Positions 9,263-17,959 of a DNA stretch of 64,000 bases are shown here, in pieces. The position numbers were made by a program, and so were the translations under genes. Each line of letters opens with the position of its first letter. The first letter of the stretch is position 1. Below the pieces are notes generated by a model. The model did no database searches, was not told the DNA's origin, and saw nothing but the letters and a program-made list of their open reading frames with translations. The stretch covers positions 648,882 through 712,881 of the forward strand of contig NZ_FNBD01000001.1 in NCBI RefSeq assembly GCF_900102165.1, read 5' to 3'. The DNA is from Cellulophaga baltica (GTDB lineage: Bacteria > Bacteroidota > Bacteroidia > Flavobacteriales > Flavobacteriaceae).

Positions 9263-10333
9263 ATGCTTAAAAACTTATTAGAAAAGCCAAACGCCTTAGT
9301 GTATATAGTTGTTGCCATTTTAAGTCTATTTGCGTTACAATACATCACCGTTAAAATATTACGCCAATTTGGTAAGAACCCTAAATACCTGTTAGACCGA
9401 CAGAGTATTTCGAGAATTACAAAACCCATATTTCTTCTTTTTATAGGTATTTTAATTCGGATTAAGGTTATTCATCAAAACCTTGGCATAAGTGAAGTAA
9501 CCTTTGTGCTTCAAAAATTGAGTACTCTTCTCATAATTTTTGCCATTACGTGGCTGCTCATTGCCAGTATCAGAATTATCAAGAAAAAGGTAATTGAAAA
9601 CTATGACGTTAGCGCATCGAACAACCTAAGAGCACGAAAAATATATACCCAGTTTAATATTTTAGAGCGAATTGTGATTTTCTTATTAATCATCTTTGCA
9701 GTTGGCATTGCTCTGATGAGCTTTGATAGCATTCGCGAAATTGGAGTAAGTATTTTTGCTTCAGCAGGAGTTGCAGGAATTATTCTTGGTTTTTCTGCTC
9801 AAAAGATGCTCGCTAGCATTTTAGCAGGTATTCAAATTGCCATAGCACAACCCATAAAAATTGATGATGTTGTTATAGTAGAAGGTGAGTGGGGCCGCAT
9901 AGAAGAAATTACACTTACCTATGTGGTTGTCAACATTTGGGACAAAAGACGATTAATTGTCCCAACCACCTATTTCATTGAAAAGCCTTTTCAGAATTGG
10001 ACCAAAACATCCTCAGATATTTTAGGAACTGTATTCTTATACACAGACTATAATGTGCCATTTGATGAAATGAGGGCAGAGCTTACCAAAATACTGCATA
10101 GTACGGAGTTATGGGATGGCGAAGTGAACGTATTGCAAGTAACAGACTCTAAAGAACACACGGTAGAAATTAGGGCTTTGATGAGCGCCAAAGACTCTCC
10201 TACTGCATGGGATTTACGTGTATTAGTCAGAGAGAAACTTATTTCATTTTTACAAAAAAACTATCCAGATAGCTTACCGCATACCCGCGTCATTTTAAAA
10301 AATTTAAACGACTCAAAAATACAAACGGAATAG
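9263..10333 (+). CDS. Mechanosensitive ion channel, MscS family
   Basis: 356 residues. Four hydrophobic helices occupy roughly residues 12-170. The pore-lining helix and the start of the beta domain are recognisable: ASAGVAGIILGFSAQKMLAS, then QPIKIDDVVIVEGEWGRIEEI and IVPTTYFIEKPFQNW. This is the MscS core signature. A C-terminal alpha/beta domain (about 265-350) follows. The protein probably acts in the inner membrane as an osmotic safety valve or relative. It is divergent from hemH with a 178-bp spacer and is followed 56 bp later by the TraB/GumN gene on the same strand. Confidence 0.92.
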   Translation: MLKNLLEKPNALVYIVVAILSLFALQYITVKILRQFGKNPKYLLDRQSISRITKPIFLLFIGILIRIKVIHQNLGISEVTFVLQKLSTLLIIFAITWLLIASIRIIKKKVIENYDVSASNNLRARKIYTQFNILERIVIFLLIIFAVGIALMSFDSIREIGVSIFASAGVAGIILGFSAQKMLASILAGIQIAIAQPIKIDDVVIVEGEWGRIEEITLTYVVVNIWDKRRLIVPTTYFIEKPFQNWTKTSSDILGTVFLYTDYNVPFDEMRAELTKILHSTELWDGEVNVLQVTDSKEHTVEIRALMSAKDSPTAWDLRVLVREKLISFLQKNYPDSLPHTRVILKNLNDSKIQTE

Positions 10334-10389
10334 TACCGTTATAAGTAGTAACCACAACGCTTACAAACCTTTTTAAACCAAAATTATCA

Positions 10390-13300
10390 ATGCGTTTATT
10401 CTTTAGTCTACTATTTGTTATCTGCTATGTTACATGCAATGCGCAAGAGAAAAATAGCCTTCTTTGGGAAATTTCTGGAAATGGCTTAAAACAAAGTTCA
10501 TATCTCTATGGCACCATGCACGTAAGCAAAAAAATTGCTTTTCGCTTAGATGACGTTTTTTACGAGGCTTTAAATAGTAGTGCGGTAATTGCCTTAGAAT
10601 CAGACCCAAGTACATGGTTAGAAAATGAAGACAGCATGGGTTTTGGCTTTGGAGAAAGCTTTATGGCAAAAGGGTTTTATACCAATGCGTTTAAAATTGA
10701 CAATCCTCAAAAAGTAGAAATCTCAAGTTATTTAGGCTTTGAAGATCAAATGATTAACAACATCTTATACCGCTCTGATGGAACATCTCAAAATTTTGAA
10801 GAGGACACGTATTTAGATATGTTCATTTATCAGGCAGGGAAAAAATTTAATAAACCTGTGATCGCCTTAGAAGATCTTGAAGAATCTACAGCCCTTGTAG
10901 GCCGTGCGAGCTTTAACAGCCTAAAAGAAAAACCTGCAGAGTGGCTTCAAAAGAAAATGCAACAACAAGAACCGTTGCAACTATTACAGGATGCGTATAG
11001 AGAACGAAACATTAATTTACTAGATTCTATTGATAAAGGCATGTACACCCCGTATTATTTGGAAAATATGCTGTACACAAGGAATAGCAACATGGCTACC
11101 AAATTAGATTCTCTCATTACCCATTCTAAAGTATTTGCAGGAATTGGCGCAGCTCATTTACCCGGGGAACATGGTGTCATTGCTTTGTTGCGTAAAAAAG
11201 GATACACGGTAAAAGCACTTACTTCTAAAACGAGCTCTAAGGGAGCTACATTAAAAGAAGAATTTGAAGACAAAATTAAAGAAAACAACTATATATACCA
11301 ATCGGTAGATGATTCTTTATTCTCAGTATCGCTTCCTAATAAGCTATACCCAATAGCGGAATTTTCTAATACGTTCTATGTCTCGCCAGATTTAGCCAAC
11401 GGAAGTTTCTTTACGGTAAATAGAATTCCTACGTACTCTTATTTGAAAAAAGACGACCTCTACAGTATAGAAGATATTGACCAGCTCTTATTTGAAAATA
11501 TACCCGGGAAAATTGAATCGAAAAGTAGAATTTCTAAAAATGGCTTTGAAGGAATTGATGTAAAGAATCTTTTAAAAAATGGCGAACATCAGCGGTACCA
11601 GATTTTTGTGACTCCTTTAGAGATCATCATTTTTAAAATGGGTGGACAAGGTACTTTTGTGCAGCAGTATTCTGATACAATATTCAATAGCTTACAATTT
11701 AAAACAATCACTAATACGATGAAGAAGGTTTCTTCTGTTTATGATGATTTTGAAGTAGCAATGCCCTCTAATTACACGTTTACCAATACCAAAAGAACTG
11801 GCAATAGATTTATACAAGGCGTAGATCTTAAAAATAATACCTATCGGTTTCTAAAAAAAGCTACGCTTCATGACTACAATTATATTGAAGAGGACAGTTT
11901 TGAATTGAAGCAAATTCAACATCGTTTCTATCAGAACTTAGATCTAGAAGGAATTTATAAAGACTTTACCAATAACAGTTTAAAATCTTTTGCCGCAACC
12001 GACACTTTAAGTGGAGAAAAACTTCATTTAATTACAAAAATTAGGGGTGATGAATATTACTTGTTGGGAATCTTAACTACAAAAGATGAAGACGCTGCTA
12101 GTTACTTCGATTCTTTTAAAATTAAACCAACCATATATAAAGAAACCTTTTCTAAAGTAAAAGATACCGCACTGTTTTTTACTACCGTTACATCTATAAA
12201 GCCTCCCCTATTTGTAGTGAACAGTAATGGCTACAATAAAAAGGAGATTAAACCTTACAATGCATACACTAAGAGAAGCGTTTATCAGAACAAAAACAAT
12301 GAAGCCATTACTGTTCAGTTAAATAAATCGCATGATTTTTTAATGTTTAGCAGTATTGACTCCGTTTGGTCTTTACGAAAAAAACTATACGCCCATAAAA
12401 AATTTAATACCAGTCATGAAAAAATCACCCATGGTGAAAATGGATATAGTGAATTTGAGATAACTTTAACCGATACTGCCAGCACACGCGGTATCTTAAT
12501 CAAGAATGTTCTTAAAGGGGGAGCTTTATATGAAATGCAAGCTGTGATAGACACTGTTAGTAAACCCAGCAAGTTCATTCGTGAGTTTTTTGACAATTTC
12601 AAACCCCTAGATACCATTCTAGGGAAAGATATTTTAGCCGATAAAACCAATCAGTTTTTTAAAGCCCTGAGAAGTAATGATAGCATTGTAATCAATGGCT
12701 ATCCTTTTATTCAATTTGAGAAAAAGCATATTGATTCACTGAAGAATATCATAACCGAATTTGATTTCAAAGAAAGTCAGAAAAACATCCAGAGTTACTT
12801 GATAGAACAACTAGCAGCCATTGATGAATCTGAAACCATTGATTTTTATACTGATTTTTATCAAAAATCGTACAACAACTCTTCTTCTCAGACTAAAGTG
12901 CTACAGGCCATAACCAAAAAAAGCACTACAGAATCTGCCGAGCAGCTTTTAGAACTCATGGCTGTAGACCTCCCATTAGTTTCTAGTTCTTATGAAATTT
13001 ATCAAATATTTAAACCCTATATGGATAGCTTGCCACTAGCCAAAAAGTTGTATCCTGAAATTTTGGACTATAGTGCTATTGAAGAATACAAATCATCTAT
13101 ATTTTCTCTTCTAGCCAAATTAAAGGCAGAGGGCTTAATAAAGCCTAGCAGCTATAAAAAATACCGTAAGCAAATGTTGAATGATGCCAAAATTCAACTT
13201 AAAAGGGAACTAGGGAAAAGCAGCAAAAGAAATACCAATCAGTATTATGATAATTTATACGTCAGTTCTAAGAGCTCTGTCTTAGAAGACTATGTACAGC

Positions 13301-13899
13301 TACTACATCCTTTTTCCAAAGAAAAAGATGTGCAGTTGTTTTTTGAAAAGTTAGACTTATTGGAAGATGCAGACATACAAACCACTAAAGCTGCACTTTT
13401 AGCCCATACACCTAATGCTATAAATAATGAAGCACTCCATGCGCTGGCAGAAAATATGGAGAGTAGAAACTTATTATTCACCAAATTAAAGGCAGTAGGA
13501 AAACTATCTTTATTTCCTTCTCCTTACAAAACTCAAAAACACTTAGCCGAAGCACAATTATTTGATAGAAAGAATATTGACAAAGAGAAAGACTCTGTCT
13601 TATTTATTGCTAAAAAAGAAATAACCTACCGAGACAAAGCCTATGTTGGATATCTGTTTAAACACAGTGATGGTAGTGATTACGACAAGAATTTTAAAAT
13701 GTATATAGCTGTATACGAACTTAGCGATCAATTAAAAGCGAAGCCATTTTATAAAAACAGCGGCTACCGTATTGAGGACACGGACACCGACCAGGAAATT
13801 GCAGACGTTGTGATAGAAGAGTTTCTTTTAAGAGAGCGCCCAAGAGCCGAAGTGTACAGACCCAACCAAGGAAATAACTTTGGTTATTATGATTATTAA
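10390..13899 (+). CDS. Very long secreted TraB/GumN (PrgY-like) domain protein
   Basis: 1169 residues. A signal peptide (residues 1-19, ending TCNAQ) is followed by a TraB/GumN domain. LLWEISGNGLKQSSYLYGTMHV at 24-45 (quoted in part) contains the GTMH motif with His44, and GIGAAHLPGEHGVIALLR near 250-270 supplies the second conserved histidine motif. Bacteroidota TraB/GumN proteins are usually about 280-300 residues, so some 870 residues here are an extra C-terminal part. That part is rich in Asp, Ser and Lys, with no motif I recognise and an alternating beta/alpha look; its tail is Arg- and Tyr-rich. TraB-family proteins are proposed metalloproteases related to Tiki, but activity of this one is unproven. 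The next gene begins 52 bp downstream. Confidence 0.8.
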   Translation: MRLFFSLLFVICYVTCNAQEKNSLLWEISGNGLKQSSYLYGTMHVSKKIAFRLDDVFYEALNSSAVIALESDPSTWLENEDSMGFGFGESFMAKGFYTNAFKIDNPQKVEISSYLGFEDQMINNILYRSDGTSQNFEEDTYLDMFIYQAGKKFNKPVIALEDLEESTALVGRASFNSLKEKPAEWLQKKMQQQEPLQLLQDAYRERNINLLDSIDKGMYTPYYLENMLYTRNSNMATKLDSLITHSKVFAGIGAAHLPGEHGVIALLRKKGYTVKALTSKTSSKGATLKEEFEDKIKENNYIYQSVDDSLFSVSLPNKLYPIAEFSNTFYVSPDLANGSFFTVNRIPTYSYLKKDDLYSIEDIDQLLFENIPGKIESKSRISKNGFEGIDVKNLLKNGEHQRYQIFVTPLEIIIFKMGGQGTFVQQYSDTIFNSLQFKTITNTMKKVSSVYDDFEVAMPSNYTFTNTKRTGNRFIQGVDLKNNTYRFLKKATLHDYNYIEEDSFELKQIQHRFYQNLDLEGIYKDFTNNSLKSFAATDTLSGEKLHLITKIRGDEYYLLGILTTKDEDAASYFDSFKIKPTIYKETFSKVKDTALFFTTVTSIKPPLFVVNSNGYNKKEIKPYNAYTKRSVYQNKNNEAITVQLNKSHDFLMFSSIDSVWSLRKKLYAHKKFNTSHEKITHGENGYSEFEITLTDTASTRGILIKNVLKGGALYEMQAVIDTVSKPSKFIREFFDNFKPLDTILGKDILADKTNQFFKALRSNDSIVINGYPFIQFEKKHIDSLKNIITEFDFKESQKNIQSYLIEQLAAIDESETIDFYTDFYQKSYNNSSSQTKVLQAITKKSTTESAEQLLELMAVDLPLVSSSYEIYQIFKPYMDSLPLAKKLYPEILDYSAIEEYKSSIFSLLAKLKAEGLIKPSSYKKYRKQMLNDAKIQLKRELGKSSKRNTNQYYDNLYVSSKSSVLEDYVQLLHPFSKEKDVQLFFEKLDLLEDADIQTTKAALLAHTPNAINNEALHALAENMESRNLLFTKLKAVGKLSLFPSPYKTQKHLAEAQLFDRKNIDKEKDSVLFIAKKEITYRDKAYVGYLFKHSDGSDYDKNFKMYIAVYELSDQLKAKPFYKNSGYRIEDTDTDQEIADVVIEEFLLRERPRAEVYRPNQGNNFGYYDY

Positions 13900-13951
13900 A
13901 AATACTTATCTTTAAAGCCCCAAAAGCAACGTATTGCTTAGCACCAACAAA

Positions 13952-15433
13952 ATGAACCAAGACCACGATACTATTACGCCTGAATTTATAGATGTATTGA
14001 GAAAAGAAGGAAACAAAGCCTGGAGTATTTGTCTTTCATTAAATGCTGATCATAAATTTAAAAGCGCCTTAAAAGGAATTACTGATGAAAGTTTTTCTGG
14101 AACACAATACAAAGCAGAACATTTGGTACTGAGAGATATTGTTACTTTATACAATACCTTTACCTTAACATATAATGCGAAATCAAGAATACCAAACAAG
14201 ATAAAATTTACCCTTATTTTTCTTTATGAAAAGCTTCAAGGAAAAGATCTTGCTCAGTCTTTTGATATTCAAAAATTAGCAAAGTTACCCTTAGCGAAAC
14301 ATTTTGATGCTAATGTGCAGCTTATCCAGGATACCTCTTTTTTTCAGCCTAAAGAAGCACTCAAAACAGAATACATTTCTACTTTAATTTTAGATAAAAT
14401 AAAAAGTAATGAGTTTGATGCCATAGCTTCCTTTTTAAATAGGATTGCGTTATTAATGGCACAAGCTGATGGTGTGGTCGCCGAAAAAGAGGAGCAGTTA
14501 TTAAAGACTATTTCTAAAAAAATTACCAACCCAAAAAGAAGCTTAGACCATTCTAACTACATAGAAGTTCCTGAAGATGATACGATAGAAAAAGTCTTAG
14601 AAGAGTTAAACGAACTTGTTGGTTTAGAAGAGATAAAGAAAGATGTAAATGATCTTATCAATTTCTTAAAAGTTCAAAAAATACGAGAAGAGAATGGTTT
14701 AAAAGCCAATAAAACGTCACTCCACTTTGTTTTTATGGGACCTCCTGGAACAGGAAAAACCACGGTAGCAAGAATGTTAGGAAGAATTTTTAAACATTTA
14801 GGGTACTTAAAGAGGGGGCATTTAGTAGAAACAGATAGATCTGGTATGGTTGCAGGCTACGTTGGGCAGACCGCACTAAAAGCCGATGAAATTATTAGCG
14901 CTGCTTCAGACGGAGTTCTTTTTATAGACGAAGCATATTCTTTAACCTCTGGCGGATTAAATGACTTTGGATCAGAAGCCATTGAAGTTCTTTTAAAACG
15001 TATGGAAGACTTAAGAGACAGCCTCGTTGTTGTGGTTGCTGGATATCCTGATGAAATGGAGATTTTTATCCAATCTAATCCTGGGCTACAATCTCGCTTT
15101 AATCGCTATTTAAATTTTGATCATTACAAACCAGATGCTTTATTAGCCATATTTAAGTTAATAACCAAGAAATCTGATTTTACACTTACCCCAGATGCTG
15201 AAGACAAACTTTCTGAAATTATCATAAGCGTTTATGATAAAAGACATAAAAGCTTTGGTAATGCTAGAACCATGCGTAATCTATTCGAAAAAATAATTCA
15301 AAGGCAAGCCAATAGAATTGTCAATATTACTCCGATAACTGAAGAAATCTTAATCACGATTACTGAAGAAGATATTCCTGAAATAGCTGTCGCCGTAAAA
15401 GAGATTAGCATTTTTGATACTGAAAATTCCTAA
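13952..15433 (+). CDS. TerB-like domain plus CbxX/CfqX-type AAA+ ATPase
   Basis: 493 residues from the ATG at 13952; an upstream TTG at 13934 is a less likely start. The N-terminal part is alpha-helical. Around residues 145-185 it has FLNRIALLMAQADGVVAEKE, which resembles a TerB (tellurite-resistance) domain. The C-terminal AAA+ module has Walker A GPPGTGKTT (about 263), pore-region GYVGQTA, Walker B GVLFIDEAYSL (about 320) and sensor-2 region SFGNARTMRNLFEK. These motifs match the CbxX/CfqX/SpoVK family, which includes the Rubisco activase CbbX and ESX EccA. Here it is the first gene of a set leading to an ABC transporter, so it probably remodels a partner protein in that set (inference). 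Confidence 0.85.
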   Translation: MNQDHDTITPEFIDVLRKEGNKAWSICLSLNADHKFKSALKGITDESFSGTQYKAEHLVLRDIVTLYNTFTLTYNAKSRIPNKIKFTLIFLYEKLQGKDLAQSFDIQKLAKLPLAKHFDANVQLIQDTSFFQPKEALKTEYISTLILDKIKSNEFDAIASFLNRIALLMAQADGVVAEKEEQLLKTISKKITNPKRSLDHSNYIEVPEDDTIEKVLEELNELVGLEEIKKDVNDLINFLKVQKIREENGLKANKTSLHFVFMGPPGTGKTTVARMLGRIFKHLGYLKRGHLVETDRSGMVAGYVGQTALKADEIISAASDGVLFIDEAYSLTSGGLNDFGSEAIEVLLKRMEDLRDSLVVVVAGYPDEMEIFIQSNPGLQSRFNRYLNFDHYKPDALLAIFKLITKKSDFTLTPDAEDKLSEIIISVYDKRHKSFGNARTMRNLFEKIIQRQANRIVNITPITEEILITITEEDIPEIAVAVKEISIFDTENS

Positions 15434-15438
15434 AATAT

Positions 15439-15939
15439 ATGAGCATACAAGATATTATTACCTGGTTTGACTCGCACCATGCTGCTGTTCTCTACTATTT
15501 TGGGATAGCACTGGTGCTGGCGCTACTTTGCACCTACATCGTAAATGCAAAAAATATTAGTACGGTAAAATATGTCATGTCTTTTTTAGTATATGCGGTG
15601 ACTATTCCTGGCGTTTTAGCTTTATTCTTATTACTATATAATATTTTATTTCTGGGCTCAAGCATGCTTCAACTAGGTTTGGTTACCTATTTTTCACCCA
15701 TAGTAGCCATGATATTAATTCTTCTAATTTTAAATAGAAAAATTAAAATGTCTAAATTACCAGGGTTTACGCGCTTATCTAGTTTAATTATTATCATAGG
15801 GATATCATTTGTCCTATTATTCATACTTCAGAGGTCATACTTTGGAGTGATATTCTTAGGAGGCTTTACACAACTTTTGCTAGTCTTTGCAGTTATAATG
15901 ATAGTATTGAGAGTTGCTTGGAATAAATTTGCAAAATAA
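15439..15939 (+). CDS. Small polytopic membrane protein, unknown function
   Basis: 166 residues, start 6 bp after the AAA+ stop, so almost certainly co-transcribed with it. Five hydrophobic segments are visible (about 15-35, 42-68, 75-95, 106-128 and 132-160). The rest is short loops with few charged residues, and no catalytic motif is seen. I do not recognise a family. The genetic link suggests it anchors or partners the preceding AAA+ ATPase. A 155-bp spacer containing a large dyad separates it from the next gene. Confidence 0.7.
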   Translation: MSIQDIITWFDSHHAAVLYYFGIALVLALLCTYIVNAKNISTVKYVMSFLVYAVTIPGVLALFLLLYNILFLGSSMLQLGLVTYFSPIVAMILILLILNRKIKMSKLPGFTRLSSLIIIIGISFVLLFILQRSYFGVIFLGGFTQLLLVFAVIMIVLRVAWNKFAK

Positions 15940-16010
15940 TTTGTAACAAAGTTGAAATATCGAATACCTATAAAAAGAGAAGAAAATAGCATTTAACAAG
16001 TAGTAAATAA

Positions 16011-16043
16011 GCTATAATAGGTAAAATTACCTAATTTTATAGC
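16011..16043. promoter_or_regulatory. Large interrupted dyad upstream of the coiled-coil/SBP-OmpA genes
   Basis: Outer arms GCTATAA (16011-16017) and TTATAGC (16037-16043) enclose inner arms TAGGTAA (16018-16024) and TTACCTA (16027-16033). The inner centre is AA and there is a 3-base ATT offset on the right. No T-tract follows, so an operator or mRNA hairpin is more likely than a terminator. It lies 52 bp before the next start codon. Confidence 0.45.
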
Positions 16044-16094
16044 CTAATACTGCAACAGTACATATTTTAACAGTAAAAGATAACCACCCTTGCC

Positions 16095-16793
16095 ATGGCA
16101 AAAGAAAAATTTAATTGGAAATCACTTTTTGTAAATGACGAAAATGCGTCAACGACCACTACTTCTAAATCAGAAGAAAAGATTGATTTTCCGAATGAAC
16201 CAACACCAACATCATCTAGCACTCAGTTTCCACAAAGTAGTGCTCCTCAGCGCAGCCAAGTAACATCTACTAACATCGATAACGCTATTTTAAATAGTGT
16301 TATTGAAATGTATGAATCTGGATTTGAATCATTAAACCTACCTGGTTATGATTTTTATGAATTTTTTAAAGCGATAAAAGCCGTAGGTTCTAACGACCCT
16401 AATGTATATAAAATGGCTTTTACTATGGCCCAAAGTGTTGATGCTAAAGTAACCAAAGAGTCGCTTTTAGATGGTGCAAATTTTTACATCAAAGAAATTA
16501 ATGATGTGCACGAGCAGTACCACACCAAGGGGAATGCCAAAAAAGAAGAATTTCAATCTAGCTTATTACATCAGAAAGAAACCTTATCTACGGAGATAGC
16601 CGAATTGGAAAAACAAATTCTTCAATTACAAACTCAGGCTAGTGATAAGAAAAATCAGTTAAATGCGCTGGAAAATGGCACTTCTACTGAGATGACCGAT
16701 ATAGAACAAAAAATTACTGCGAATGATATCGCGAAAACAAAAATTCTGGAGATTATTACAACAGTAGCAGACGGAATTAAAATCAACCTATAA
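16095..16793 (+). CDS. Soluble coiled-coil protein, unknown function
   Basis: 232 residues. An N-terminal 60-residue Ser/Thr/Pro-rich low-complexity region, likely disordered, is followed by a helical domain (about 65-145, with EMYESGFESLNLPGYDFYEF and VYKMAFTMAQSVDAKVTKES). A strong coiled coil with heptad leucines follows (about 150-200, e.g. LSTEIAELEKQILQLQTQ). No signal peptide or membrane segment is present, so it is expected to be cytoplasmic. I do not recognise the family. It starts a three-gene run with the next coiled-coil membrane protein (10-bp gap) and the SBP-OmpA protein, and probably acts with them. Confidence 0.75.
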   Translation: MAKEKFNWKSLFVNDENASTTTTSKSEEKIDFPNEPTPTSSSTQFPQSSAPQRSQVTSTNIDNAILNSVIEMYESGFESLNLPGYDFYEFFKAIKAVGSNDPNVYKMAFTMAQSVDAKVTKESLLDGANFYIKEINDVHEQYHTKGNAKKEEFQSSLLHQKETLSTEIAELEKQILQLQTQASDKKNQLNALENGTSTEMTDIEQKITANDIAKTKILEIITTVADGIKINL

Positions 16794-16803
16794 ATACCCT
16801 TAA

Positions 16804-17925
16804 ATGAATACGGAAGAATCAAAAAGTCATGTATTAGACTTACCTATTTTAAAGCATTTTGATGACGAAAAGGGTGAAATTTCATTAAACCCTAACAACT
16901 GGAGAAATGGTGAAAAAGGGTTAAATACCGCTATAAAACTAGCCTTGTTTGCTGCCGTTGGTTATGGCGCTTGGGTTTACATCCTACCACCGCTTTTCAC
17001 TGCCTTAGGACAAATCATTGCCCTTGCCGGTGTTGCTATCTTTGTAGTATTCTTTATCCTTATGCTTCCTGTTATTTTCAAAGGGCTGCGTAGGTTAACA
17101 AGAGCGTTGCATAAATCGCTAATAAAATACGATCCGTTTGGGGAGCTGCACGAGCAAAAGCAGAAGATGCTTAGAAACCGAAAAGTTTTTAAAGAGTCTA
17201 AAGCAAAAATAAAAGCTTTAAAAAGCAATATGGAAGCAGAGTCTTTCAAAGCTGAGAAAGAAGCAAAAGAATATCAAGACCGTGTTGTAACCTTACAGAA
17301 ACAAGCTCAGAAGATTAAAACTGAGATGGAACGTTTAGTGGGAGAGAAAGGCTCAGCAGGAAAAGATACCGATGAGTATGTAGAATTACATAGTGCGTTG
17401 GCTAAGAAATTATCTGAATCGCAACGTGTAACGCATCAACTAGAACAAAGCAAAAGCTTTATTCAAAAATACGGAAGCCGTGCTAATGTCATGGGAAAAT
17501 TAGACCGTAAACTTACTTTAGCAGGAACAGCCATAGATATCAAGATATCAGATTTTGAAGTTACTATTCAGATGCTAGAGAAAGAGTATGCTTTTGCAAA
17601 ATCTGCAAGAGAAGCTACAGAAGGAGCAAAATCTGCCATGCATTTTACAAAAGACTGGGAGTTAGAATATGCTTTAGACGTGATTACAGAAACTATTGCT
17701 ATGGATATTGCCAGAACGCAAGAGAACTTATCAGACATAGATATGCTTACCAGTAAGTATGATATTGATAGTGATGAATTGTACTCTCAATTAGACACCT
17801 TAGCTGATAAAATAAAAACAGGAAAAGATTATGTTCCTGATTCGAAGAAATACAAGAATCCAAATTACAAACTAACACAAGAAGACAAGCAAGAGAGTGG
17901 CGGTTTTGGAAATATGTTTGATTAA
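16804..17925 (+). CDS. Membrane-anchored coiled-coil protein, PspA/Vipp1-like in shape
   Basis: 373 residues. Two hydrophobic segments (about 45-65 and 70-95, in NTAIKLALFAAVGYGAWVYI and GQIIALAGVAIFVVFFILML) anchor the N-terminus. A long, highly charged helical region then runs from about 115 to 345 with extended coiled coil (QKQAQKIKTEMERLVGEKG; QSKSFIQKYGSRANVMGKL). The C-terminus is short and polar (GGFGNMFD). The helical hairpin-like arrangement recalls PspA/Vipp1 (ESCRT-III-like) membrane-remodelling proteins, but I see no diagnostic motif and treat this as a hypothesis. It lies between the soluble coiled-coil gene (10 bp upstream) and the SBP-OmpA gene (34 bp downstream). Confidence 0.75.
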   Translation: MNTEESKSHVLDLPILKHFDDEKGEISLNPNNWRNGEKGLNTAIKLALFAAVGYGAWVYILPPLFTALGQIIALAGVAIFVVFFILMLPVIFKGLRRLTRALHKSLIKYDPFGELHEQKQKMLRNRKVFKESKAKIKALKSNMEAESFKAEKEAKEYQDRVVTLQKQAQKIKTEMERLVGEKGSAGKDTDEYVELHSALAKKLSESQRVTHQLEQSKSFIQKYGSRANVMGKLDRKLTLAGTAIDIKISDFEVTIQMLEKEYAFAKSAREATEGAKSAMHFTKDWELEYALDVITETIAMDIARTQENLSDIDMLTSKYDIDSDELYSQLDTLADKIKTGKDYVPDSKKYKNPNYKLTQEDKQESGGFGNMFD

Positions 17926-17959
17926 CTTTTTAAATACTAAATAACTAAACACAATAACA

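Noticed and set aside
13934-13951. TTG start for the AAA+ protein
   Set aside because: It adds only six codons, and an ATG with a normal N-terminus follows at 13952.
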